From contig CALRZF020000208.1 in NCBI GenBank assembly GCA_943372585.1, positions 1-6,935 on the forward strand: 6,935 nt of DNA, written 5' to 3'. Both the position numbers and the translations under genes were made by a program. Source of the DNA: RAM1 sp943372585. Its GTDB lineage: Bacteria > Pseudomonadota > Gammaproteobacteria > Burkholderiales > Burkholderiaceae_C. Shown here in pieces: positions 1 through 6,633 of the stretch (position 1 is its first letter; every line of letters starts with the position of its first letter). Under the pieces are notes generated by a model, which was not told the DNA's origin, did not search any database, and was given only the letters and a program-made list of their open reading frames with translations.

Positions 1-1492
1 GGGTGTTGGTCAGCTTCACCTGCCAGACGCCGCTGGGAGACGTTGCCGCGTCCTTGTCAAAACTGAACGTGGGCACCAGCGCCAGCAGCGCACAGGTGCC
101 GCGCTCGCCGGTCGCTACGCGGTCTGGGTACACAAGCGCGCAGACAGGCTGCTTGCCCCCGTCCAGCCACATGCGTGACTGGCCCATCCGCAGCGCGGGT
201 AGCGCCGCCCGGCCTGGGGGGGTAATTTCCAACTCAATCCCTTGCGCCCCGGGTGGCAGCCACAACTCCAGAAAGCTCTGGCTGGTGTCGTCTGGCTGTA
301 CGCGCCAGTGCAGCACGTGGCTTTCGCCGCAGCCCAGTGTCATGTTGGCATGGGTACGCTGCTGGTAGCTGTTGCCCGCCGCAATAACGATGGCCAGCCG
401 CTTGCCGCACAGGGCCAGCAACTGGTCCATGGCGGCCTCCAGCAACGACGTGCCGTCATGAGGGCCGGCCAGGGTGCCGAAGCTGACGTTCACGGCGACC
501 TGTGCCGAAGGTGCGCAGCACGACAGGATGTACATCAGCCCGTCCAGCACGTGCACGTTCATTGAGCCGCCCGAAGTATCTGCCACCGTGTGGTAATCCA
601 GCTGCACCGCGACAACGGGCGCGCGGCTGGCGTCGTCATCGGCGTTGGCCCAGCTGGGCGGCCCGTCAAAGCCCGGGGGCAGGTTGGCGATCTGGGCTTC
701 CACGGTCCTGGGGCCGGCCGCCAGATCCATGACATGCGAGCCGTGGCTCACAGCCGTGTCCAGTGCGTGAAACTGGACGCGGCCACCCGGCGACTTCTGG
801 CCCAGTGTGGACAGGCCCAGCGTGGTGTACACGCCGCTTTCGTCCACCATGCCGCCAAACACATTGGCTTGCATGGCGGCGTTGATGTCGGCCGCGGTCA
901 ATTCATGGCCGTAGCCCAGGGCAGCGGGCGCAGCGCCCTTGCCTTCGCGGTCTTGCCGCCAGAAAAACGCGGTACGCGCCTTGCCCCGTGCATCCAGGAA
1001 ATTGGCATGCGCGAGCGCCAGGCTGTCGTCGATCAGCCCCATGACCTTGCCGGTCAGCGGCGGTTGACGATCTTGGGCAGATCCTTGCGGCGGGGTCGCA
1101 TGCCCCGTTGGGTCGTCTGTGCTGTTGCCCACCGGCAAACCCAGCTCCAGGCGCTTGACCATGTCATGCAGGTCGCCGCCCGGCGCGATGTGCCGGAAGA
1201 ACACCGGCCTAACGCGCGCGGTGCAAAACCGCAACCCCTTGGGCGCGATGCTGGACGTGTACACGGGCGGAATGTGCAGCCACTTTGGCGAAGCCACAGC
1301 CAGCAAATGGGTGATGGTCACGCCCGGGCTCAACTCCAGCGCGATGGGCAGCCAGCGCGGCTGCTTGCCGCCGTAGCCCGCGAACTGGTCCGTCTCGGCC
1401 CAGACAAGGTAGGGGTCCGCGCCATTGGTGGCGCCCGGGCGGGCCCAGTGAATGCCGGTGAAGCCACCGGAGGGCAGAGGGGTCCATTTCAT
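1..1492 (-). CDS. S8 (subtilisin-like) serine protease, 3' end cut by the window edge
   Basis: The minus frame is open without a stop for 497 residues from the ATG at 1492 to the left edge. I translated it line by line and found no frameshift. Subtilase landmarks appear in order. The catalytic Asp is D155 in GLIDDS, the catalytic His is H250 in SHGSHVMDLAAG, a GPHDGTSLLEAA stretch lies near 344-355, and the oxyanion-hole Asn is N374 in VIAAGNS. The catalytic Ser (usually in GTSxxxP) is not reached by residue 497. It lies about 66 residues after the Asn in subtilisin, so a long insertion follows N374 and the Ser must be off the window. About 150 unrecognised residues precede the Asp, and the N-terminus (MKWTPLPSGG) has no signal peptide, so a cytoplasmic protein or unusual export is implied. 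The start is 6 bases after the stop of the PAP2 gene and has only a weak GAAG upstream, which suggests translational coupling. The family call is firm; substrate and role are unknown. Confidence 0.88.
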   Translation of the reverse strand, partial: MKWTPLPSGGFTGIHWARPGATNGADPYLVWAETDQFAGYGGKQPRWLPIALELSPGVTITHLLAVASPKWLHIPPVYTSSIAPKGLRFCTARVRPVFFRHIAPGGDLHDMVKRLELGLPVGNSTDDPTGHATPPQGSAQDRQPPLTGKVMGLIDDSLALAHANFLDARGKARTAFFWRQDREGKGAAPAALGYGHELTAADINAAMQANVFGGMVDESGVYTTLGLSTLGQKSPGGRVQFHALDTAVSHGSHVMDLAAGPRTVEAQIANLPPGFDGPPSWANADDDASRAPVVAVQLDYHTVADTSGGSMNVHVLDGLMYILSCCAPSAQVAVNVSFGTLAGPHDGTSLLEAAMDQLLALCGKRLAIVIAAGNSYQQRTHANMTLGCGESHVLHWRVQPDDTSQSFLELWLPPGAQGIELEITPPGRAALPALRMGQSRMWLDGGKQPVCALVYPDRVATGERGTCALLALVPTFSFDKDAATSPSGVWQVKLTNT

Positions 1493-1498
1493 GGAGCG

Positions 1499-2626
1499 CT
1501 ACTTCAGTGGCAGGAATTCTTTGACGGCTTTCGTCCACATGAAATTGAGCAACGGTGACGCAGCGATACTGATACCTGGTTTTTTGACTTCGTAGTACTC
1601 TCCCACGCTACCGTCCAGGGGTGCGCGCGGGTCGAAGTCCAGCGGCGCATCGCGCGGGCCTTTGAACTTGGGTCCGTTGAACACCCGCTCATGCAACTTG
1701 GCGCCTGTGCATCGGGCAATGAGAAACTCGCCCAGGCTGGTTCCCAGCAGTTTGCCGACAGCGCTGTCGACGGGATAGTGCACGCCCGCCACGGTACGAT
1801 TCACAGCAATACGGGCCGCCTGCCGTTCAAGCTGCTCCGCGTACTTGGCGGAATCACCCTTGGCGGCTTGCATCAGGCCCAGCAAAACCGTTGCTACAAC
1901 GTATGCCTCAGTTGCGTGCCCACTGGGCCAGCTGCCATGTCCCGGGCTCGGAATCATGGACTGTATTTGCGGGGATAGTTCGGCAGGACGCGGGCATGCA
2001 AATGCATGCTTGAAGCGCATTTCGATGTCAGATGCCATCAACAAGGCCAGCGATACCAATTCCAGTGCCCACTTGTAGCGAAACGCCTGTAACTGAATCA
2101 CCGATCCCCAGTAAGCTACCTGGTTGGGCATCTGGGTAAGGATTTCTGTCTGGCGGTCCGCCCGTAATTCGGCGTAGTTGTAGACGAGTGCCGCCTGTGC
2201 CTTGAAGATATCCCCGGTTGGCCGCACCAACTCTGTCAAGGCGTGGCTCTTCAGCGGGCGCCGGTTGAGGTCAACGAACCCCATTCTCATTGCGGTATCC
2301 CTTCGCGCCACTTCAAAATGGAGCCCGGAGATCAGTTCCACAGCGCAGGTTGCAATGCGTGGCCCCGGTTCCCAGTGGGCGAGCCTGTCGGGCACGTCCA
2401 GAGGCGTTGGCATGTGAATGCCAAGCGTTGAACCTTTCCATGGGCCGACCAGGGCGGCACGCGATTGAATCACGCCGCTGCTCAGAAAAAAATTCAAGTC
2501 GGCGGACAGCTCTGCCGCGCCAGCGGCGCCCGCCGCGCCAGCGGCACCCGCCGCTCCCGCCGCGCCGGCAGCTCCCGCTGCGCCAGCAGCTCCAGCCGCA
2601 CCTGCAAAGATACTCAGATTGCTCAT
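1499..2626 (-). CDS. PAP2 / vanadium-dependent haloperoxidase superfamily protein with N-terminal Gly-Ala-Ala repeat
   Basis: This is a 375-residue protein. All three signature motifs of the PAP2 phosphatase/vanadium haloperoxidase fold are present and well ordered. They are Kx6RP (K206, R213, P214), PSGH (P234-H237, in GSWPSGHATE) and Rx5Hx3D (R277, H283, D287, in NRTVAGVHYPVD). In this superfamily these residues bind phosphate or vanadate, so the enzyme is either a phosphatase/phosphotransferase or a peroxide-dependent halogenating enzyme; sequence reading cannot decide. No signal peptide or set of membrane spans is obvious, which argues against a membrane lipid phosphatase and for the soluble haloperoxidase-like branch. 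Residues 9-38 are ten perfect Gly-Ala-Ala triplets directly after MSNLSIFA, a low-complexity collagen-like or Ala-rich tail unusual for the fold. The ATG at 2626 has a weak GAAAG 7 bases upstream. It sits 46 bases after the cyclase gene and 6 bases before the S8 protease, so an operon is likely. Confidence 0.88.
   Translation of the reverse strand: MSNLSIFAGAAGAAGAAGAAGAAGAAGAAGAAGAAGAAELSADLNFFLSSGVIQSRAALVGPWKGSTLGIHMPTPLDVPDRLAHWEPGPRIATCAVELISGLHFEVARRDTAMRMGFVDLNRRPLKSHALTELVRPTGDIFKAQAALVYNYAELRADRQTEILTQMPNQVAYWGSVIQLQAFRYKWALELVSLALLMASDIEMRFKHAFACPRPAELSPQIQSMIPSPGHGSWPSGHATEAYVVATVLLGLMQAAKGDSAKYAEQLERQAARIAVNRTVAGVHYPVDSAVGKLLGTSLGEFLIARCTGAKLHERVFNGPKFKGPRDAPLDFDPRAPLDGSVGEYYEVKKPGISIAASPLLNFMWTKAVKEFLPLK
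2513..2602 (-). repeat. Ten tandem 9-base units encoding (Gly-Ala-Ala)10
   Basis: Ten in-frame nonamers encode residues 9-38 of the PAP2-fold protein. Every unit is Gly-Ala-Ala, but codons differ between units (GGT/GGA/GGC for Gly; GCG/GCT/GCC/GCA for Ala). The protein repeat is therefore perfect while the DNA repeat is degenerate. This suggests the amino acid pattern is maintained and is not the product of very recent slippage. A change in copy number would not shift the reading frame, so this is not an on/off phase-variation tract. Confidence 0.95.
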
Positions 2627-2633
2627 GACTCAA

Positions 2634-2646
2634 CTTTCAATGAAAG
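2634..2646 (-). promoter_or_regulatory. Small hairpin overlapping the weak ribosome binding site of the PAP2 gene
   Basis: CTTTC (2634-2638) and GAAAG (2642-2646) are perfect inverted repeats around a 3-base loop. In the mRNA the downstream arm is the only purine-rich element (GAAAG) before the ATG at 2626, spaced 7 bases from it. The stem could partly mask the site, but it is only five AT-rich pairs and may have no effect. Confidence 0.25.
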
Positions 2647-2672
2647 AAAACCGGATGGGTCAGGCTTGGTCG

Positions 2673-4457
2673 TTACACAGGGACCCCGGCCTGCCGCATG
2701 GCATCTGCCCACATTTGGCCAGTCCCGTATTGGCCGCTGGGGTGGCGCGACAGGTAGCTGCTGACAGTCAGTCCGGGCTGCAGACGCAATAGCTCTGCTG
2801 CCGACATGCGGGCTTCGTCCAATTGCCCCATTTGCACCTGCGAGATCGCCATGACACGCCATGTGGAGGTGTGCGTCCTGTTGGCTCGCAGCGACTCCTT
2901 GGCAAGTGTTAGCGCCCGCTCATGCTGTCCTGCCGACAGGGCCGCGGTCGCTGCAAGCGAGTAATAGAAATATCGCAGCGGATCCAAAGGCGACAGTGAC
3001 AACGCTTTCGTGGTGTTTTCCACCGCCTCGTCGCCGTCTCCCCTGAACGCATGCATGGTGCCCTTGAGCAGCCAGGCCAGCGACTCGTTTGGATTCAGGT
3101 CGAGTGCCTGCTTGTAACGCAGCAAGGCGTTGTCCGTGTCGCGCAGCAAGTTCGTTCGAACAAGGCCATCAACAGTGAGTGCCAACGCGCAGTCGGGCTC
3201 GTTGTCCAACGCTCGCTTGGTCGCATCAAGTGCCAACTGCGCTTCCTTCGCCGGATCGTCAGACCACCCTTGCTGTACACGGAGGACATGCCACTTGGCC
3301 AGCCATGCATGAGGAATGGGGTGGCGCCTGCTGCGGTCGATCAGATGTTCCAACAGCACACGTGCCCTGTCGAAATCGGACAGGGCATTGCGGTGCATGA
3401 GGGTGACGGCGCCCAACATCAGTGAGTAGCCCTCCAGCGTCGGCAGGGCATGTGACCGAGCGCGTTGCATCTGATGCGACATGACCGAAGAGCTGATGGA
3501 TGCAACAAGCGATGCAATCAATGCGTCGTCGCTGGCAAAAATGCCCGTGACCTCGCCTTTGAGGTTGCCGGCCCAGACGATGTGGCTTGTCTTGGCGTCG
3601 ATGAGCTCAGCAAACAGCGACAGCTGCGCACCCAAGCAGCGGCATGTGCCCGACAGTATGTAGCTGGCGCCCAAGTGGGCCCTGATGTCATCAACCGCAT
3701 CGTGCCGGTCACGGAAGACAGTGGTCGAGAGCCTTGAGATAACGTGTAACTCAGAGGTCCTGGACAGCGCGGCGATGACCTCGTCAGCAAGTGCTTCGCC
3801 CAACATCTGCAGACCGGGCTCCGGGCTACGCAGTGCGAACGGAACCACGGCAATGGTTGGGCGAAGGTCAAGCCGCAGCCCACCTCCGCGTTCAATCACC
3901 GGCGCGTGCCCCACAGCCCCGATGCGATAGGCCCTGATGGGTTCATGAACGTGCTTGAGGTGGCATTCACCCAAGTCTTCAATATCAGCGTCCAGGCCGG
4001 CGGTAAGGCGGTCACGCAGCCCCGCAGTGACGACGGTTTCCCCCGGGCCGGCCAGCGTAGCGATCCGCGCTGTCAGGTTGACGTCGGTGCCGTAAATGTC
4101 GTATTGGTCGGACACGAACTCCGCCAGATGGGCGCCCACGCGCAGATGCATCTGCAGGTCGGGCCGGCGACCCTCGTTGCCCTTGCGGCATATGTCCTGC
4201 AGCGCAAACGACGCCTTCACACAGCCCTGAGCGTCGGCAAACTCCAGCATCAGCCCGTCACCCAAGCTTTTGAGCATGCGCCCGCCATGCTGCGGCAGCA
4301 CGTGCTCGCGCGCGTACTCCACAAAATAGTGCCACCGCTGGATGAAGTCATGCTCGTCCTGTTCCATCAGCCGGACCGACTCCACCACATCCAGCACAGT
4401 GATCACCTTCGTGAACTGCGGGAAGTAATAGGGCGTCTCGGTCCAGGGAGCAGACAT
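2673..4457 (-). CDS. Class III adenylate/guanylate cyclase with TolB-like domain and C-terminal TPR array
   Basis: Predicted 594-residue regulator that makes a cyclic nucleotide, probably cAMP from ATP. Numbering is from the ATG at 4457. The cyclase domain spans roughly 15-185. It has both metal-binding aspartates (D23 in VLDVVES, D67 in LKSLGDG), the adenine-selective pair K63 and D120 (in YDIYGTDVNLTAR, closely matching the mammalian C2 pattern YDIWGNTVN), and transition-state N127 and R131. All six residues are kept, so a symmetric active homodimer is expected. Residues about 197-326 resemble the TolB N-terminal/FlgO-like domain found in many TPR-bearing cyclases (PTIAVVPFALRS, GEALADEVIAAL, GASYILSGT). 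Residues about 340-565 are helical TPR-type repeats (for example ALLRYKQALDLNPNESLAW), probably for protein binding. No membrane segments are seen. The frame stays open to a TTG at 4589 that overlaps the phhA stop. I prefer 4457 because the catalytic core begins soon after it, although its Shine-Dalgarno is poor. It is the first gene of a likely three-gene operon. Confidence 0.9.
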   Translation of the reverse strand: MSAPWTETPYYFPQFTKVITVLDVVESVRLMEQDEHDFIQRWHYFVEYAREHVLPQHGGRMLKSLGDGLMLEFADAQGCVKASFALQDICRKGNEGRRPDLQMHLRVGAHLAEFVSDQYDIYGTDVNLTARIATLAGPGETVVTAGLRDRLTAGLDADIEDLGECHLKHVHEPIRAYRIGAVGHAPVIERGGGLRLDLRPTIAVVPFALRSPEPGLQMLGEALADEVIAALSRTSELHVISRLSTTVFRDRHDAVDDIRAHLGASYILSGTCRCLGAQLSLFAELIDAKTSHIVWAGNLKGEVTGIFASDDALIASLVASISSSVMSHQMQRARSHALPTLEGYSLMLGAVTLMHRNALSDFDRARVLLEHLIDRSRRHPIPHAWLAKWHVLRVQQGWSDDPAKEAQLALDATKRALDNEPDCALALTVDGLVRTNLLRDTDNALLRYKQALDLNPNESLAWLLKGTMHAFRGDGDEAVENTTKALSLSPLDPLRYFYYSLAATAALSAGQHERALTLAKESLRANRTHTSTWRVMAISQVQMGQLDEARMSAAELLRLQPGLTVSSYLSRHPSGQYGTGQMWADAMRQAGVPV

Positions 4458-4475
4458 GGTAGGTGTAACCGGCGG

Positions 4476-4501
4476 AAAAAGCCTCCCCATTTTGTAGGAG
4501 G
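4476..4501 (-). terminator. Possible weak intrinsic terminator after hppD-phhA
   Basis: On the minus strand CCTCC (4501-4497) and GGAGG (4486-4482) form a five-pair GC-rich stem with a 10-base loop. One base later a run of five T follows (4480-4476). The layout is that of a short intrinsic terminator about 85 bases past the phhA stop. It lies only 18 bases before the preferred cyclase start, so it could instead act as a leader structure. The stem is short and the loop long, so strength is doubtful. Confidence 0.35.
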
Positions 4502-4561
4502 AAACGGCCTGCGGAAACATCTGCCCACGCTTTTCTGGCGGGCGTGCCTGATGTGTTGTGT

Positions 4562-4579
4562 GCACGCCATTTGGCGTGC
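4562..4579 (-). other. Perfect 7-bp hairpin just after the phhA stop codon
   Basis: GCACGCC and GGCGTGC are perfect inverted repeats separated by 4 bases, starting 7 bases after the phhA stop (4586-4588). It is GC-rich and well placed to protect the 3' end of the hppD-phhA mRNA or aid termination. No T-run follows it on the minus strand, so it is not a standard intrinsic terminator by itself. The structure is certain from the sequence; the role is inferred. Confidence 0.5.
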
Positions 4580-4585
4580 GGGCAA

Positions 4586-5437
4586 TCAAGCCAGCATGGA
4601 CGTTTCGCCCGGAACGACCGCATCCGCCGCCAGCTCCGGCAGCGCCTTTACCCGCTCATACACCGGCGCAAAATCCGGCGCCGTCATGTCAAACAGCTGC
4701 TGGAAGCTGTCAATGACAAAGTACGTCTGCTGGAAGCTGTCGATCTTGTAGCGCGTGCGCATGGTGCGGTCCAGCGCCAGCGGCACGCGCTGCGGTTCGG
4801 GGCTGGTGACCGCGTAGCGCAGTTCGCCTGACGAACTCAGGATGCCTGCACCATAGGCGCGCAGGCCGTCGGGCTGGCGGATCAGGCCGAACTCGATCGT
4901 GTACCAGTACAGCCGGCTCAGCAGTTCGCACGCGCCCAGGTCGTTGGCCTTCAGCCCGCCCTGGCCGTAGCGTTGCACATAGTCAGCAAACACGGGGTTG
5001 AACAACAGCGGCACATGACCGAACAGGTCATGAAAGATGTCCGGCTCGACGATGTAGTCAAACTCTTCGGGCGTGCGGATCCAGTCCGTGACCGGGAACT
5101 TGCGGTTGGCCAGCAGGGTGAAAAACGGCACCTCGGGGATCAGCCCCGGCACGCCCACGATCTCCCAGCCCGTGGCCTTTTGCAGCCGCGCGTTGATTTC
5201 CTCAAACCGTGGGATGCGGTCCTTCACCCCCAGCGACGGCAGCGCGGCGATGAACTCATCGCTGGCCAGCCCCGGCAGCAACGCCGCCTGGCGCTCGTAC
5301 AGCCGGCGGTAGGTGTCGTGGTCGGCCGCCGTGTAGCTGGTGTAGTTTTGCGCGCAGGTGTAGTCGGCGTTCGCGCGGCTGTAGTCGCCGCGCGGCGGTC
5401 GGTCGGCGGCGCCATACACAACGGGTTCAACGGCCAT
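4586..5437 (-). CDS. phhA: Phenylalanine 4-monooxygenase (phenylalanine hydroxylase)
   Basis: Cytoplasmic iron- and tetrahydrobiopterin-dependent enzyme that hydroxylates L-phenylalanine to L-tyrosine, the entry step of phenylalanine catabolism. The 283-residue length is normal for the bacterial single-domain form, which lacks the regulatory and tetramerisation regions of animal enzymes. The iron ligands are all present: H136 and H141 in PDIFHDLFGHVPLL and E182 in YWYTIEFGL. Other family stretches include VPGLIPEVPFF (96-106) and the C-terminal YFVIDSFQQLFDM. The ATG at 5437 is 8 bases after the hppD stop, and its GAGG (5447-5444) overlaps that stop, so the two genes are probably transcribed and translated together. 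The pterin-recycling partner PhhB is not in the window. Identification is very secure. Confidence 0.97.
   Translation of the reverse strand: MAVEPVVYGAADRPPRGDYSRANADYTCAQNYTSYTAADHDTYRRLYERQAALLPGLASDEFIAALPSLGVKDRIPRFEEINARLQKATGWEIVGVPGLIPEVPFFTLLANRKFPVTDWIRTPEEFDYIVEPDIFHDLFGHVPLLFNPVFADYVQRYGQGGLKANDLGACELLSRLYWYTIEFGLIRQPDGLRAYGAGILSSSGELRYAVTSPEPQRVPLALDRTMRTRYKIDSFQQTYFVIDSFQQLFDMTAPDFAPVYERVKALPELAADAVVPGETSMLA
4697..4741 (-). repeat. 15-base direct repeat inside phhA (Asp-Ser-Phe-Gln-Gln twice)
   Basis: The same 15 bases occur at 4697-4711 and 4727-4741, exactly ten codons apart. They encode IDSFQQ at residues 232-237 and 242-247 of PhhA. The second copy sits in the family-typical YFVIDSFQQLF. 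The first precedes it where homologues have a similar but usually not identical segment. Because the frame is kept, it is most likely chance convergence or local gene conversion with no functional break. Confidence 0.8.
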
Positions 5438-5443
5438 GGTCTG

Positions 5444-5447
5444 CCTC
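5444..5447 (-). promoter_or_regulatory. phhA Shine-Dalgarno overlapping the hppD stop codon
   Basis: GAGG starts at the second base of the hppD TGA and lies 6 bases before the phhA ATG at 5437. A ribosome finishing hppD would therefore be placed at the phhA initiation site, which supports translational coupling of the two enzymes. Confidence 0.7.
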
Positions 5448-6573
5448 AGGCCTTCGGCGCCAGCACGCCCCGGCGCATCTGGTCGAGTTCCATGGTTTCA
5501 AACAGGGCCTTGAAGTTGCCCTCGCCAAAGCCCTCGTTGCCCTTGCGCTGGATGAACTCAAAGAAGATCGGGCCCAGCTGGTTCTCGCTGAAGATCTGCA
5601 GCAGCAGTTCTTCGGGCTTGCCGTCTACCAAAATGTTGCGCGACTGCAGGTCCGCAATGTTCTCGGTGAGGCCGGGGATGCGCTTGGGCAGCAGCTCGTA
5701 GTAGGTCTCGCTGGTATTCAGCAGCTTCACGCCGCTGAACTGCAGGGCGTCTACCGTGTCGTACAGGTTGGTCGAGCCCATGGCAATGTGCTGGATGCCC
5801 TCACCGTGGTAGCGGTCCAGGTATTCCTGGATCTGGCCGGCCTTTTCGTTGCCCTCTTCATTGATGGGGATGCGGATCTTGCCGCAGGGGCTGGTCATGG
5901 CTTTGCTCTTGACGCCGGTGGCCTGGCCCTCGATGTCAAAGTAGCGCACCTCGCGGAAGTTGAACAGCCGCTCGTAAAAGCCCGCCCACTCTTCCATTCG
6001 GCCGCGGTGCACGTTGTGCGTCAGGTGGTCGATGTAGGTCAGCCCATGGCCCGCCGGGTTCAACTCTGCACCCGGCAGCGGTTCAAAGTCCACGTCAAAA
6101 AAGCCGATGTTGCCGATGTCGCCATCCTTGGCGCCGTTCTTGCCGCGCCACTTGTCAATGAAATAGATGATGGAGTCGCCAATGCCCTTGATGGCGGGGA
6201 TGTTCAGCTCGCCCGGTGCCGCCGTATTGGCATAGCCCCAGGCGCCCAGCGAAATCGCACGCTCATAAGCCGCCTTGGCGTCGCCCACGCGAAACGCAAT
6301 GGCACATACGCTGGGCCCGTGCAGACGTGCGAAACGCTGCGCAAAACTGTCGGGCTCGGCGTTGATGATGAAGTTGATGCCACCCTGGCGGTACAGCGTC
6401 ACGGCCTTGTGGCGGTGCCTGGCAATCGCCTTGAAGCCCATGCGCTCAAACAGTTCGCCCATGGCCTGCGGGTCCGGCGCGGCGTACTCAATGAACTCAA
6501 AACCGTCGGTGCCCATGGGGTTGTCCCACGTTGTTCCGGGTTGCAGGTCTTTCTCGGGCGTGGGTGCGTTCAT
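5446..6573 (-). CDS. hppD: 4-hydroxyphenylpyruvate dioxygenase
   Basis: Cytoplasmic non-haem iron dioxygenase that converts 4-hydroxyphenylpyruvate to homogentisate in tyrosine breakdown. From the ATG at 6573 the protein is 375 residues, close to the usual 350-380 of bacterial enzymes. It has the two-part vicinal-oxygen-chelate layout. The iron ligands of the C-terminal half are H183 (YIDHLTHNV), H262 (EGIQHIAMGS) and E339 (PIFFEFIQRKG), and the typical C-terminal NEGFGEGNFKALFE is present. The start was chosen because GGAG lies 6 bases upstream and family homology begins just after (GTDGFEFIEYAAPD). The open frame extends to a TTG at 6651, but that stretch holds leader structures and no family sequence. 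It is followed 8 bases later by phhA, giving a two-gene phenylalanine/tyrosine unit. The linking aminotransferase and homogentisate dioxygenase are not in the window. Confidence 0.97.
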   Translation of the reverse strand: MNAPTPEKDLQPGTTWDNPMGTDGFEFIEYAAPDPQAMGELFERMGFKAIARHRHKAVTLYRQGGINFIINAEPDSFAQRFARLHGPSVCAIAFRVGDAKAAYERAISLGAWGYANTAAPGELNIPAIKGIGDSIIYFIDKWRGKNGAKDGDIGNIGFFDVDFEPLPGAELNPAGHGLTYIDHLTHNVHRGRMEEWAGFYERLFNFREVRYFDIEGQATGVKSKAMTSPCGKIRIPINEEGNEKAGQIQEYLDRYHGEGIQHIAMGSTNLYDTVDALQFSGVKLLNTSETYYELLPKRIPGLTENIADLQSRNILVDGKPEELLLQIFSENQLGPIFFEFIQRKGNEGFGEGNFKALFETMELDQMRRGVLAPKA

Positions 6574-6579
6574 CGGAGT

Positions 6580-6583
6580 CTCC
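6580..6583 (-). promoter_or_regulatory. hppD Shine-Dalgarno deciding the start at 6573
   Basis: GGAG lies 6 bases upstream of the ATG at 6573. It is the best ribosome binding site among the possible in-frame starts (TTG 6651, ATG 6594, ATG 6573). Its first G is also the last base of the leader hairpin at 6583-6611. Confidence 0.7.
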
Positions 6584-6611
6584 AGTGCGGGCATGTGAAT
6601 GCTATGCACTG
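6583..6611 (-). promoter_or_regulatory. Leader hairpin abutting the hppD ribosome binding site
   Basis: In the mRNA CAGUGC (6611-6606) pairs perfectly with GCACUG (6588-6583). Inside it GCAU (6602-6599) pairs with AUGC (6594-6591) around a UCAC loop, with a small 3x2 internal loop between the stems. The outer stem ends on the first base of the GGAG site, so folding could affect hppD initiation. I do not recognise a riboswitch class; the regulatory role is inferred from position. Confidence 0.4.
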
Positions 6612-6633
6612 TAGGACCAACCGGGGGCAGTTT

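Noticed and set aside
590..1558. 322-codon plus-strand open frame opposite the S8 protease gene
   Set aside because: It is the GC-rich antisense shadow of a minus frame that shows clear subtilase motifs. Its own translation has no recognisable domain and extends into the PAP2 gene end.
2513..2602. Phase-variable contingency locus in the Gly-Ala-Ala tract
   Set aside because: The units are 9 bases, so copy changes keep the frame, and the DNA units differ from each other, which disfavours slippage.
2673..4457. Identity of the cyclase unit as a Pycsar or CBASS anti-phage system
   Set aside because: Pycsar cyclases are short and pair with cyclic-nucleotide-binding TM or TIR effectors. CBASS uses CD-NTase enzymes. 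Here the cyclase is a TolB-TPR fusion with ATP-type residues, and no such effector is visible.
4494..4505. Strong Shine-Dalgarno-like GTAGGAGGAAAC on the plus strand
   Set aside because: No start codon follows at a usable distance on the plus strand. On the minus strand it is one arm of the terminator-like hairpin.
3906..4751. 281-codon plus-strand open frame spanning the cyclase start and the phhA end
   Set aside because: Antisense to two well-supported genes, with an Arg/His/Gln-rich translation typical of shadow frames and no domain recognised.
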